The notes: a model not told the origin generated them from the sequence alone. A stretch of 44,355 bases of DNA from Bacteroidales bacterium (GCA_028708425.1 JAQVYY010000030.1:1-44355); one strand, 5' to 3'; positions 1-9,805 are shown, counted from the first letter of the stretch. Numbers and translations: made by a program.

Positions 1-156
1 GATATTGTATACAACACAAGGGAGATAGTGAGACCAAATAGAAAAAATGAAAGAAAACATCGTCAGAAAAAACCTTACTGCATAAATTACAAACGATTAT
101 GACCTTAAATTAACTAAACGACATTGGATTGTTATTACTGCTAACAATAAAACGAC

Positions 157-164
157 TATTTTTG
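157..164 (+). promoter_or_regulatory. Possible -7 promoter element for the PagL-like gene
   Basis: TATTTTTG matches the Bacteroidota -7 consensus TAnnTTTG and lies about 35 bases before the proposed start. No well-spaced -33 TTTG is seen; the nearest TTG is 25 bases upstream, which is a little far. Nothing else is recognised in positions 1-198. Confidence 0.4.
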
Positions 165-198
165 TTATTTATGGTTTTAAGTATAAACAGAATCTAGA

Positions 199-1311
199 TT
201 GGTACAGCTAAAATTAGGTATAAAAAGTAGGGTAGTTCTACTCTTCACTGTATTCAGTTTATTTGGTTTTGATGTTTTGGCCTCCGATGCCGATAGCGTA
301 ATGCGTTACACCAAGTTTAACGTGGGTTACTATAGGGGATTTGTGTACCCTCATCATCAGTATCTCCAGTTTCATAACAATGAGTATATAAACGGGATTG
401 ATTTTAGAGTTGGAAAAACGTTTCCCACCATCAACCATCGGCGTATTCCAACCATTGGGCTTGGTGGTTATGCTTCTAATTTGGGAAATAGCAACCTGTA
501 CGGTAATTTGTATAGCGCATATATCTATTTCTCATCGCCTTATATAGATAGAAAACATTTTTCGTTTGGAAGCAATATCTCCAGCGGGTTGGGCTGGGTA
601 ACAAAACCTAATCATTATTCAGAAAACCCCATGAATCAGGCCATTGGTTCACATCTAAATGCATTTATTTTGCTTGGTTTTGATTTTCGGTTTCGTGTTA
701 ATAATAGCCTTTCCGTATTTCTGAGCCCTTCGCTAATTCATAACTCAAACGGTAAAATTAAGCTACCCAATACGGGGCTAAATATTTATTCTCTTCGTTT
801 TGGTGCAGGCTATGATATTGAAGACGATGTGATTGTAGTTTCTAAAAATCAGCATTCTACCAATAATTCAAAGCAACATAGAATTACTCTTTTGCTAAGC
901 GGTGGGATTAAGGAGGATGATAAGCAAAAACCCATTCAAAAAAGGGTGGGCGGATTTAATACTAACTATTCTTACTACCTTGGTAAGAATGGTAGAGTAG
1001 GGTGTGGAGTCGACCTGTTTTATATTTCAACAACCTATGAGTACTATACCCAGCACGAAGTGGTTGAGAATCCGTGCCCATGGTCGGGTGGTGTTTTCGT
1101 AGGGTACGAAATTGTTTGGGAAAGGCTCTCTTTCGTTTTGCAGCAGGGTGTTCGACTATTTCACGAGAACCCGTACGAGTCAGACTATTATTCAAGGGTG
1201 GGCATTAGGTTTCGTTTATCGCAAAACTATGTGGCTAATTCTAGTCTAAAAACAAGCCGACTTACCGCCGAGTATATAGAATGGGGAATTGGTTACGATT
1301 TTAATTTTTAA
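199..1311 (+). CDS. PagL-like lipid A deacylase / acyloxyacyl hydrolase family outer-membrane protein
   Basis: A 370-residue protein with an N-terminal hydrophobic signal segment (about residues 10-28, ending near VLAS) and alternating aromatic beta-strands typical of a small outer-membrane barrel. Residues 181-185 read HNSNG, followed by a KLPNTGLN stretch. This resembles the HxSN catalytic His/Ser motif of PagL-family lipid A 3-O-deacylases and the related Bacteroidota acyloxyacyl hydrolases. At 370 residues it is much longer than Pseudomonas PagL and may carry two barrel-like halves. The third catalytic residue could not be placed. The start is a TTG: an in-frame TAA lies at 184-186 and no ATG precedes the signal sequence. 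The next gene begins four bases after the stop, so the two are probably co-transcribed. Lipid A modification is inferred from family resemblance only. Confidence 0.62.
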   Translation: MVQLKLGIKSRVVLLFTVFSLFGFDVLASDADSVMRYTKFNVGYYRGFVYPHHQYLQFHNNEYINGIDFRVGKTFPTINHRRIPTIGLGGYASNLGNSNLYGNLYSAYIYFSSPYIDRKHFSFGSNISSGLGWVTKPNHYSENPMNQAIGSHLNAFILLGFDFRFRVNNSLSVFLSPSLIHNSNGKIKLPNTGLNIYSLRFGAGYDIEDDVIVVSKNQHSTNNSKQHRITLLLSGGIKEDDKQKPIQKRVGGFNTNYSYYLGKNGRVGCGVDLFYISTTYEYYTQHEVVENPCPWSGGVFVGYEIVWERLSFVLQQGVRLFHENPYESDYYSRVGIRFRLSQNYVANSSLKTSRLTAEYIEWGIGYDFNF

Positions 1312-1315
1312 GCGA

Positions 1316-2056
1316 ATGGCTAAACATTTTTTTTGCATTGCGATTATTTGTTTTACCGCTTTACTTACTGGTTGTGAGGTGATTTTATTTGATGATCTAT
1401 CAGAAACGGAGAAGCTAATGGTTAGTAGCGAGTGTTTTAAGCATATTGTGATTACCAATAGCTTTGATATTGTGCTGAAGCAGCAGGACGATTTTTCGGT
1501 AACCATTGATGCCCCTGTTGAGCTGCACGATGGCGTTAAGGTTAGTATTGTAAACGATACCCTAACCATTAGCGATACCAATAAGTTTCAGTGGAGCCCC
1601 TCGTATATAATTCCACGTGTAACATTTAGTTTTCCCAACCTGCCAAGCATTTACGTAAAAGCACCCGTTAATATACAAACCGATGGCATTCTTAAGCAGT
1701 CCACGTTCCGCATACTAACCACAGCGCATACCGGCAGTATAAATCTTAATATTGATGTTACGTCCCTTTCCATTACAACTGGGCATACATACGATTCAGG
1801 GGTTTTTACAGTTACCGGGCAGGCGGGCAACGCATCGTTCTGGATGCGTAATTCAGCATCGCTTAATGCAATTGACTTGGATTCAGATAACGTGCGGATT
1901 ACAAATAATTCACGAGGCGATAGCTATGTTCGCTCCAATAGCAAGTTACGGGTTACAATTAATTCGTACGGAAATGTTTACTATTCGGGTAATCCCAACG
2001 AAATAGTTATCGATGAGCAATCCTCTACCGGGAAATTAATTCCGTTAAACCATTAG
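1316..2056 (+). CDS. GIN-domain (DUF2807) lipoprotein
   Basis: A 246-residue protein starting at ATG 1316, four bases after the upstream stop. An in-frame extension upstream would overlap the previous gene and hide the signal peptide. Residues 1-20 form a lipoprotein signal ending LLTGC, with Cys20 as the predicted lipidation site. The rest is a DUF2807 'head GIN' beta-helix domain: a FKHIVITNSFDIVL-type opening strand, then many short beta-repeats that end in a YSGNP motif. Such proteins are common in Bacteroidota as periplasmic or surface lipoproteins; their biochemical role is unknown. The pairing with a PagL-like protein suggests an envelope function (inference). A second GIN lipoprotein follows at 2691. 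Confidence 0.8.
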   Translation: MAKHFFCIAIICFTALLTGCEVILFDDLSETEKLMVSSECFKHIVITNSFDIVLKQQDDFSVTIDAPVELHDGVKVSIVNDTLTISDTNKFQWSPSYIIPRVTFSFPNLPSIYVKAPVNIQTDGILKQSTFRILTTAHTGSINLNIDVTSLSITTGHTYDSGVFTVTGQAGNASFWMRNSASLNAIDLDSDNVRITNNSRGDSYVRSNSKLRVTINSYGNVYYSGNPNEIVIDEQSSTGKLIPLNH

Positions 2057-2116
2057 TCGTTCAATATTGATTTATTGGCTATTTCAACATAACTTGTAAC
2101 CCTTAAAATTATTGAT

Positions 2117-2461
2117 ATGCTGAAAATTTTTCATAACCCGCGTTGTAAGCACAGCCGTGCAGGATTAGAGTATCTAAAATCAAAAACCGATGATTTTAAG
2201 ATTCGTCTTTACCTTAACGAGCCCATTACCAAGGATGAGGTGAAAGAGATTTTGCTAAAATCGAATTTAGAACCCGAGCAGCTGGTTCGTAAGCAGGAAG
2301 ATTACTACAGAAAGATGCTCAAGGGCAAGAGCTTCAATACCGACGAATGGATTAAAATTTTTGTCGATAACCCTAAACTTATTAAGCGTCCATTTGTGGT
2401 TGGTAAGCTTAAAGCAGTGCTAGCAAACCCACCCGAGGAGATTGATAAGTTGATAAAGTAA
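2117..2461 (+). CDS. ArsC/Spx-family reductase (arsenate reductase-like)
   Basis: A 114-residue thioredoxin-fold protein of the ArsC/YffB family. The N-terminus carries the NPRCKHSR motif with Cys10 as the predicted redox nucleophile and Ser13-Arg14 after it. This is the CxxS arrangement of glutaredoxin-coupled ArsC-like enzymes, not the CxxC of Spx. A LIKRPFVV segment near residue 95 matches the family's conserved RP loop, which contributes an anion-binding arginine in ArsC. Length is normal for the family. No ars operon genes (arsB, arsR, acr3) are nearby, so true arsenate reduction is uncertain; many chromosomal orphans of this family have no assigned substrate. Confidence 0.8.
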   Translation: MLKIFHNPRCKHSRAGLEYLKSKTDDFKIRLYLNEPITKDEVKEILLKSNLEPEQLVRKQEDYYRKMLKGKSFNTDEWIKIFVDNPKLIKRPFVVGKLKAVLANPPEEIDKLIK

Positions 2462-2494
2462 CTTTTAGCTTGCACTTTATTGATGCGTATATTG

Positions 2495-2530
2495 TTAACC
2501 CGCAATATTTTGATGAATAATTGGGGCTAA
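2495..2530 (+). repeat. Minimal 36-bp copy of the 150-bp MITE-like element (two ends fused)
   Basis: This short segment starts TTAACCCGCA and ends GATGAATAATTGGGGCTAA, which are the left and right termini of the element seen in full at 3510-3658. The whole interior is missing. It lies in the 229-base gap after the ArsC-family gene, where nothing else is recognised. Confidence 0.7.
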
Positions 2531-2690
2531 TTCTGTTTAAAAAATAAGGGATGAATTTACCCAATCCTATAATTTTTCAGCATTTGTGCAGCGTTTGCTA
2601 GCAAATAGTCGTCGTTATGATAATTTACTGATTTTATATGGCTGTCAATGTGTTTTGGGCTGGTAGCCATTCAAACTAAAAAACGAAAAT

Positions 2691-3416
2691 ATGAACACTA
2701 TTGTTAAAAAAATCTTTACGCTGGCAGCTTTAAGTTTTGCCATTGTTTCTTGTGTTGGTAATACTGCGCCCAGCGGTAAAACTATTCAACAGGAGCGGGA
2801 CCTAACCAACTTTAACAGTATCGCCCTTGCCATTTCGGCGGATGTTTACCTTACTCAGGGTAACGGGTTTAGCTTTATAATTGAGGGTGATGAGGACTAT
2901 TTGCAGGAGGTAAAAACCGAGGTGCGTGGAAATACCCTTGCAATTAGAACTAGTAACAGGGTTAGCTTTAGGTGGGATGATATAAAAGTGAAGATCTATA
3001 TAACCATGCCCGAGGTTGAGGCACTTTCTATTTCGGGTTCGGGCGATATTATTGCCAAAACTCCTATTACATCCGATTTTTTAACCCTTGGTGTAACAGG
3101 AAGTGGCGATATTTCTATCCCCAAACTTTCGCTAAATCAGCTAAAAGCTACAATCTCTGGCTCTGGTGATTTAGGTTTGGCTGGCAAAACGGTAGCAAGC
3201 TCTGCCGATATTAGCGTTACGGGTTCGGGCGATGTACATATTAAGGGCATTGTATTCGATAGCGTTGATATATCCGTTTCGGGTTCGGGCGATGCATTTG
3301 TTGAGGTATCAAAAAACCTAAGGGCTCGGGTATCTGGAAGTGGTAGTATTGTGTACTCCGGAAACCCAATTGTCGACACCAGGGTTTCGGGGTCTGGTAC
3401 TATCCGAGGTTTATAG
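2691..3416 (+). CDS. GIN-domain (DUF2807) lipoprotein with SGSGD repeats
   Basis: A 241-residue lipoprotein. The signal ends AIVSC with Cys21 as lipidation site. The mature part begins with an FNSIALAISADVYLTQG-type strand and then shows at least seven SGSGD/SGSG turns spaced 15-25 residues apart, the hallmark of the DUF2807 putative adhesin head GIN domain (a right-handed parallel beta-helix). It is more canonical than the GIN protein at 1316. Function in the family is not established; a surface or periplasmic location is expected. A strong intrinsic terminator follows 26 bases after the stop, so the gene probably ends its transcription unit. Confidence 0.88.
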   Translation: MNTIVKKIFTLAALSFAIVSCVGNTAPSGKTIQQERDLTNFNSIALAISADVYLTQGNGFSFIIEGDEDYLQEVKTEVRGNTLAIRTSNRVSFRWDDIKVKIYITMPEVEALSISGSGDIIAKTPITSDFLTLGVTGSGDISIPKLSLNQLKATISGSGDLGLAGKTVASSADISVTGSGDVHIKGIVFDSVDISVSGSGDAFVEVSKNLRARVSGSGSIVYSGNPIVDTRVSGSGTIRGL

Positions 3417-3441
3417 AGCTATATCATATTTTTAATTCTAC

Positions 3442-3472
3442 ACGGAGGTAGCATATGTTGCCTCCGTTTTTA
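3442..3472 (+). terminator. Rho-independent terminator after the GIN lipoprotein gene
   Basis: An 11-bp stem (ACGGAGGTAGC with GTTGCCTCCGT, the inner pairs partly G-T) around an ATAT loop, followed by a run of five T. Confidence 0.85.
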
Positions 3473-3509
3473 TGTTTTTTACTGCCGTACTAGCCTTTGC
3501 ATGAGGCTT

Positions 3510-3658
3510 TTATCCCGCATTGCTCATCAAATTTGAAAAAAAGAATGCAAATGCGGGTTACCCCGACTTAGTTGAACCCAATTTTGGGTAACAACATTGG
3601 TTGTAAGACATAGTCGCTGTTGGAGACAGCAATTATTAGGATGAATAATTGGGGCTAA
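3510..3658 (+). repeat. Full-length copy of the 150-bp MITE-like element, forward orientation
   Basis: Starts with a variant left end (TTATCCCGCATTGCTCATC) and ends GATGAATAATTGGGGCTAA, giving imperfect terminal inverted repeats of about 19 bp. The interior holds a CCCAATTTTGGG palindrome and a GCTGT-TGGAG-ACAGC hairpin. No coding sequence. It occupies about a third of the 499-base gap before the large T9SS gene. The rest of that gap (3659-3915) holds only AT-rich leader sequence with no clear promoter match. Confidence 0.85.
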
Positions 3659-3915
3659 TTTCCCCTTTCAGCTTATAATCAATTCTTTCAGTGTTCTTTC
3701 AGTGTTTTATTGTTAAGGCTTAATAGCCAATGGCCTACTATTACCCTTAAAAATGTTGTAAAAAAATTGTGAAAGTTGGAATATTGTAATAAATTGCATG
3801 TTTCAAAACACTAAAATTAGTTGCCTATGTAAAAAACCGAGTATTATTCTGCTCCAGGGAGAATCTGGAGAAATATTGTAGCTTAACCTATAATTAATAA
3901 CCAAAACTATTTACT

Positions 3916-6900
3916 ATGAGAAAATTATTACTTGTTACCTCTTTGCTCTTGATGTCATTCACATTGGCAATAGGGCAAAATGCCTCCGACAGGGGCAAAA
4001 TTGAAAAGGCAAAAGTGCCCCAAACAGAGAAAAGGGACGCTAGGCCAGACAAGAAGGACATGACGGACCTTTCAGAAAAAGAGAAAGATCAATTCTCAAG
4101 CAAACCTCTAGATGTTACATATACGAAGAAGTCAATAGATCTCACTTCGAAAGCTGTAATTTTTACTGACGGTTTCGAACATGGTGGGTCTTCAGGGGAT
4201 TGGGAGAATGATCCTACAAATGACAATGATTGGGACTTCCTAACTAGCACCACGAATTCTGGCGGTACAATTCCTGGTGATAACACAACTGGTACTGGGT
4301 ACTTTGCCTATTTCAATTCTTGGAGTGCAGGCAATGGTGACGTAGGATTACTAAATTCTCCTACCATTGACTTGTCGGGAACAACGAATGCAAGGCTTGA
4401 CTTCGCTTGGAATAGGCCAAGGGATGGGTATACTGCAAGATTAGAAGTTAATATATATGCCGATGGAACATGGAATAATGATGTTTACGCAGGATTAGAT
4501 TATCAAACCGCTGGATGGGAAATCGTGACGGTGGATTTGGCTGCGTATGCATTTAACGATGTTGTGGTGCAATTTAAGGTCGTAGGAGATTGGTATCGAA
4601 ACATTGGATTAGATGATGTTGTTGTTTACGAGCCAGAACCCTACGAGTTCTCGTTAACCTATCCAGAGGGTGTGTATGTTAATGCTGGGGAGTCTCACGA
4701 CTATCAGGTTACAATCACAAACACGGGCACAAGTAACGATGATTTTACCCCAGCTATTGATGGGGATGGCACATGGACATACGATTTATACCAAGCCGAT
4801 GGAACAACCCCACAAGTGGATGCAATAGCTATTGCAGCTGGTGAAGCCGCTGATTTTATTATTAGGGTTGATGTTCCTGCCAGTGCAGCTTTTAACGATA
4901 CTGATACCGAGAGCTTCACCGTTACCTCTGCAGAGGGGGCGAAAGCTGTTGAGGCATTCTCGATTACCACCACAGCCCTAGCACCCATGCCCCTCCCAGT
5001 TTACGAGGGTTTTGAAGAGGGAAATACGGATGACCAAGCCGTTACTAGCTGGGACATGGTTAATGTTTCTGGTACTATTGGTTGGAAAGCAAACTCTACA
5101 CAGACAGATAAAGGTAGAGCTCCAAGAACGGGAGACTTTAATGCATATCTTAGGTATAGCAATACGGCATGGTTATTTACTAAAGCACCTATTGAGTTAG
5201 AAGCTGCAAAGCTATATAGGTTCTCTGTTTATGCACGTCAAGACGGTGCCACAGCTGCAAATGCTAGTATTACTTTAAAATACGGTGCAGCTGCAACTGA
5301 TGAAGGAATGACACATGTAGTTAAAGAGCTTACCGGTGTTGTTGATGGAGATTATCAGCTAGTTGAAGGAGAGTTTTCTCCCGAGGTAGATGGTGTGTAT
5401 TATTTAGGAATTTTAGGTGCAATAAATGGAACCCCTTGGTATCTATCCATTGATGATATAGCTATAACCGAAGTTTTTGATAATGACGCTTCTGTTTCAC
5501 AATTAGTAACCCCTTCAGGAAACATGTTCCAGGGAAATACATACCCTGTGAGCGTAACGGTTACCAATGAGGGTACTAATCCTCAACCTGCTGGTGTATC
5601 CGTTACATTTAAAGAGGAAGGTGTGGAATTTGCTACTGCGGCAACAACGGTTGACCTGGCAATGGGCGAATCAGAGGTAGTAACAGCTAATTATACTCCC
5701 ACTGCAGTGGGTACATTTGCTATCGAAGCGAGTATAGCTGCAGATGAAAATACAGCCAATGATATGGTTACTGGTTTGGTTACCATTTTCCCAGCTGGAG
5801 CGTTGTTTGAAGATTTTGAAGGAGACTTCCTCCCCGCTGGATGGGCACAAACTGTCTATGAAAATAGCTGGACGCAAGAGGATAGAGATATTAATGGATT
5901 GTCTGCTTTCTTAATTCATGATGCTTCAAGTGCCGAGGAGATGCTTCTTACCCCTAAGCTAACCCTCGATGGTTCTGTTAACGAGCTATCATACTGGGCC
6001 GATGACGGTAATGGTGGCCTAGGATATGGTGATGCACAAATTCAGGTTAAATATTCTGCTAATAGAATTGACTGGACCAACGTTGGCGATACTGCCACCC
6101 TTGACGCCGGTGCTCCTGCTCAATTTACGGTTGATTTAAGTGATATACCACACGGCGATTATTACTTTGCATTCGCTGCAAGTTCAACATTTGAACTAGC
6201 AGGATATAATTCTCTTACAGCAATTGATGACGTTACCGGCCCTGTTATAGCAGATGTATTGGCCAATGATCTAAGTATTGCTGTACTAGATTACCCACGT
6301 GAATTTACCTACGATGGGGATACCTTATCGGTTTTTGTAAAGGTAGATAATGTTGGTACTGATGTTCAAACAGGTGTGGAACTCACGTTTTCCGTTAACG
6401 GAGTTGATGAGGATACCCATACACTCGGCTCCATAGGTTTTGGCCAAAGTGAGATTGTGGAATTTACGCACATTGCTGTTGCTGGACGTCACACGTTTAC
6501 TACTACTCTTGCCGCCGACGATAACCTTGATAACAATGCCCGAACTACTCAAGGTGTTGTTGTTGCCGAGGGTCAATTAGCCGAAGGTTTCGAAGGTGCT
6601 TGGCCTCCAGACTTTTGGGAGGCTGAAGCAGATTGGAGATATTGGGATCAAACCTGGACATCTCAGTGGGAAGGTGTAAGAGCTGCAGCTTGTGGAAATA
6701 GCCTAGGGTTCTCAAATTCGAAGCTTATTACTCCTTTATTGCAGATAGGTGCAAATGAAGAGCTAAACTTCTATGCAACCGTGGGTAATGAGATTGAAGA
6801 TTCCCCAACCACCATCCAGGTGATGTACTCTGCAGATAATGAGGAGTGGGCCGAAATTGGCGATCTAATCGAGTTGACCGATAGAATGGAACTCTATACC

Positions 6901-9729
6901 ATCGATCTATCAGCACTTACAGGTAATTATTACCTTGCATTTGCTGCATCGGGCGCCGCTTCCGGATCAACTTGGGCAACATGGGCAGTAATTGACCACG
7001 TTGTTGGACCAGCAACTGTTCCTCTCCATGAGGTTACAATAAATACTACCGACCAGGATGAGGCCTCTCTAAGTGGTGTTACGGTTACTTACGAAGGTAT
7101 AGTTTCTGGATCGGTTACTGTTTTTGGTACCACACAAGTATTACTACCGGATGGCACGTATACATATACAGCTACTAAAGAAGACTACTATGAAACAACG
7201 GGAACTATAGTTGTTGATGGTGAGGCTGTTACTGAAGATATACAGCTAAGCTTATATCCATTGGTAACATTCTCTGTTAACGATGACGCAGCCAGCCCTA
7301 TAGCAGATGCTACAATTACTGTAACGGGGTATAATGCAATAACCACGGATGCTGCCGGAGAAGCAACAATACGTCTTCCTAACGGAGAACATACCGGTAC
7401 AGCTTACAAAATCGGATTTTCAGAATATCCTGTAACCTTTACCGTTGCCGATGATGCTGACATGACTGTTGAAATTACCTTAACAGCAGCTCCTCCCACA
7501 TTAGAGGTTGACCTAACCGAGTATCAATTCCCGGTAACCGGAGTGAACACCAGCTCTGCTGCCAAAGTGTTTACAATCCAAAATATTGGCGATGGAACAT
7601 TAACTATCAACCCAGAAAACATTACAATTACTGGTGATGGTGCTGCTTATTTTGACTTGACAACGCTTTCGGAACAAGCCAACCTCACCGTTGGGCAAAC
7701 AGCAACATTCTCAGTAATTTTCAGCCCTACGGTTGAAGGGGTGCTATCCGCTGTTATCGAGATAGAGGATAATCAAGCTAAGGGTGTAACAGAGATTGCA
7801 ATTAGTGGTGAATCGGTTGATCCAACCATTAATGTTTTCCCATATTTAGAAACATTCGAAGGTGAAACATTCCCCGCTGTAGGTTGGACAGTGTACCAGC
7901 AGGGTGCAGTTGCCAAACAATGGGAATCAAGCACATCCTATAACCATACTAACGATGGCTCAAAGAGTGCAAGGCATATGTATGGATCAGGAGATCACGA
8001 TGGTTGGTTAGTAATGCCAGCTATTGAAGTGCCTACTGATGGAGCATATAAGCTGTCATTCTGGTCACGAAACGTATATCCAAATGATTACGAAAAGAAT
8101 AGTGTTCAAATTTCAACCGGAAGCAGCGATCCATCAAGTACTGATTATGCCGAGGTTTGGTCACCAACGACTGTTGAAGCTGCATGGGTTCAAACAACCA
8201 TTGAGCTAACACCGTATGCTGGTGAAACAATCTATGTAGCATTCAGGTACGAAGGTAATTATGCACACACATGGCATATTGATGACGTAACTATTGGTGA
8301 GTTTTATACGCTAACATTGAATGTTTCGCCAAGCGAAGAACCTCCTGTGGGTGTTTTAACCGGTGCAGGATCTTACCTAGCTGGAGAAGTTGTTGCTGTA
8401 AAAGCGGTTGCAACCAAAGGATACCAGTTTATTAATTGGACCGACGCCAGCGACCAAGTTGTTTCTACAGAGGCAGCATTTAGCTATACAGTTGATGCCG
8501 ATGCAACGCTAACTGCCCATTTTGCTGCTATTCACGATGTTACCTTTATTGTAACCGATGGAGAAGGTCCAGTTGTGGGTGCTGCTGTGGCTATTAACGA
8601 GTTAGAAATGGGCTTTATAAATGCCGTAGGAACTTTAGTTGTAAGCCTGCCCGATGGAACTCACGATTATACGGTTACCGCTGATGGCTTTGGCAATGCA
8701 ACAGGACAACTTACTGTTGATGGTGATGCTGTAACGGTAAATGTTACAATGATCCCAGTTTATGAGGTTACGTTCAGCGTTGTTGGTGAAAATGGAACTT
8801 TGACTGCTTTAGCTAATTCAACAGATATTAGCTCAGGAGATCTAGTTCTAGAAGGAAGCGATGTTGAGTTTACTGCAACACCAGACGAAAGCTACAGGGT
8901 GAAAGAGTGGAAGTTTAATGATGTGGTAGTAGATGAAAACACTACCAATAGCTACACTGTTTCAAACCTAATGGCAGCTGCTAATGTAACGGTTGAGTTT
9001 GAGTTGATACCAACCTACACCGTAACCCTAACCGTAGTTGATGGAGAAACACCCCTCGAAGGTGCCACTATTACCTTTAATGGGGTTGACTACACAACCG
9101 GTGCTGATGGTATTGTAATCATTGCTGATTTAGTTGATGGTACCTATGCCTACACCGTAACCATGACAGGCTACGATGATGTAGCTGGTGAAATAGTTGT
9201 TGATGGCGCTGATGTTGCAGAAACAATCGAGCTAACTCTTACAACCTACACCGTAACCCTAACCGTAGTTGAGAGTGAAAATGCTACACCAGTTGAGGGG
9301 GCCACGGTTACGTTCGACGAGGTTGATTACACTACGGATGTTGATGGTATTGTAGCTATCACCGATTTAGTTGATGGTACTTATGCCTACACCGTAACCA
9401 TGGACGAGTACGATGATACGACTGGCGAAATAGTTGTTGAAGGGGCTGATGTTGAAGAAACAATCGAGCTGGTTCTAACTGGAATTGATTCGGAGCTCTT
9501 TAGCAACCTTAAGGTTTATCCAAACCCATTCAGCGACAAAATTACCATTAAAAATGGCGATAGGGTTAACCGTGTTATAGTAACCAATATTGTTGGTCAA
9601 CGCGTAATGGACATTAACCTGAATGGTTTAGAAACCATTGATACTAGCGAACTTACCAATGGAGTTTACCTTGTAACATTCGAGGGTGCTAACGGTGAGC
9701 GCGCTGTACGCAAAATGATTAAGAAGTAG
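3916..9729 (+). CDS. Giant T9SS-secreted multidomain adhesin-like protein
   Basis: A 1937-residue protein with a signal peptide (residues 1-20, ending AIG). Five choice-of-anchor J (cleaved-adhesin, MAM-like jelly roll) modules open with FEHGG/EGFEEG/EDFEGDFLPAGW-type motifs near residues 85, 363, 631, 889 and 1310. CARDB-like Ig modules lie between several of them (about 525-620 and 780-870). Then come carboxypeptidase-regulatory-like beta-sandwiches (about 1038-1190), a choice-of-anchor D/ASPM-like domain (1195-1306), an InlB-type repeat (1462-1540), another 'bacterial repeat' at 1616, and two nearly identical 77-residue modules from 1701 and 1778. The C-terminus (from about 1866, LKVYPNPFSD to RKMIKK) is a type A T9SS sorting domain. 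No peptidase or glycosidase active site is visible, so adhesion or surface-layer function is inferred. Its 3' end is nearly identical to that of the protease gene downstream. Confidence 0.88.
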   Translation: MRKLLLVTSLLLMSFTLAIGQNASDRGKIEKAKVPQTEKRDARPDKKDMTDLSEKEKDQFSSKPLDVTYTKKSIDLTSKAVIFTDGFEHGGSSGDWENDPTNDNDWDFLTSTTNSGGTIPGDNTTGTGYFAYFNSWSAGNGDVGLLNSPTIDLSGTTNARLDFAWNRPRDGYTARLEVNIYADGTWNNDVYAGLDYQTAGWEIVTVDLAAYAFNDVVVQFKVVGDWYRNIGLDDVVVYEPEPYEFSLTYPEGVYVNAGESHDYQVTITNTGTSNDDFTPAIDGDGTWTYDLYQADGTTPQVDAIAIAAGEAADFIIRVDVPASAAFNDTDTESFTVTSAEGAKAVEAFSITTTALAPMPLPVYEGFEEGNTDDQAVTSWDMVNVSGTIGWKANSTQTDKGRAPRTGDFNAYLRYSNTAWLFTKAPIELEAAKLYRFSVYARQDGATAANASITLKYGAAATDEGMTHVVKELTGVVDGDYQLVEGEFSPEVDGVYYLGILGAINGTPWYLSIDDIAITEVFDNDASVSQLVTPSGNMFQGNTYPVSVTVTNEGTNPQPAGVSVTFKEEGVEFATAATTVDLAMGESEVVTANYTPTAVGTFAIEASIAADENTANDMVTGLVTIFPAGALFEDFEGDFLPAGWAQTVYENSWTQEDRDINGLSAFLIHDASSAEEMLLTPKLTLDGSVNELSYWADDGNGGLGYGDAQIQVKYSANRIDWTNVGDTATLDAGAPAQFTVDLSDIPHGDYYFAFAASSTFELAGYNSLTAIDDVTGPVIADVLANDLSIAVLDYPREFTYDGDTLSVFVKVDNVGTDVQTGVELTFSVNGVDEDTHTLGSIGFGQSEIVEFTHIAVAGRHTFTTTLAADDNLDNNARTTQGVVVAEGQLAEGFEGAWPPDFWEAEADWRYWDQTWTSQWEGVRAAACGNSLGFSNSKLITPLLQIGANEELNFYATVGNEIEDSPTTIQVMYSADNEEWAEIGDLIELTDRMELYTIDLSALTGNYYLAFAASGAASGSTWATWAVIDHVVGPATVPLHEVTINTTDQDEASLSGVTVTYEGIVSGSVTVFGTTQVLLPDGTYTYTATKEDYYETTGTIVVDGEAVTEDIQLSLYPLVTFSVNDDAASPIADATITVTGYNAITTDAAGEATIRLPNGEHTGTAYKIGFSEYPVTFTVADDADMTVEITLTAAPPTLEVDLTEYQFPVTGVNTSSAAKVFTIQNIGDGTLTINPENITITGDGAAYFDLTTLSEQANLTVGQTATFSVIFSPTVEGVLSAVIEIEDNQAKGVTEIAISGESVDPTINVFPYLETFEGETFPAVGWTVYQQGAVAKQWESSTSYNHTNDGSKSARHMYGSGDHDGWLVMPAIEVPTDGAYKLSFWSRNVYPNDYEKNSVQISTGSSDPSSTDYAEVWSPTTVEAAWVQTTIELTPYAGETIYVAFRYEGNYAHTWHIDDVTIGEFYTLTLNVSPSEEPPVGVLTGAGSYLAGEVVAVKAVATKGYQFINWTDASDQVVSTEAAFSYTVDADATLTAHFAAIHDVTFIVTDGEGPVVGAAVAINELEMGFINAVGTLVVSLPDGTHDYTVTADGFGNATGQLTVDGDAVTVNVTMIPVYEVTFSVVGENGTLTALANSTDISSGDLVLEGSDVEFTATPDESYRVKEWKFNDVVVDENTTNSYTVSNLMAAANVTVEFELIPTYTVTLTVVDGETPLEGATITFNGVDYTTGADGIVIIADLVDGTYAYTVTMTGYDDVAGEIVVDGADVAETIELTLTTYTVTLTVVESENATPVEGATVTFDEVDYTTDVDGIVAITDLVDGTYAYTVTMDEYDDTTGEIVVEGADVEETIELVLTGIDSELFSNLKVYPNPFSDKITIKNGDRVNRVIVTNIVGQRVMDINLNGLETIDTSELTNGVYLVTFEGANGERAVRKMIKK

Positions 9730-9755
9730 CACAAATAGTGCTCCTTGAGCGAAAC

Positions 9756-9796
9756 AAAAAGGCCTGGCGGGGAAACCCTGCCAGGCTTTTTGTTTT
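9756..9796 (+). terminator. Rho-independent terminator of the giant T9SS gene
   Basis: GCCTGGCGGG pairs with CCCTGCCAGGC (one bulged T) around a GAAA loop. It is preceded by five A and followed by five T plus a second T run, so it could act in both directions. Confidence 0.85.
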
Positions 9797-9805
9797 TACG
9801 TTACA

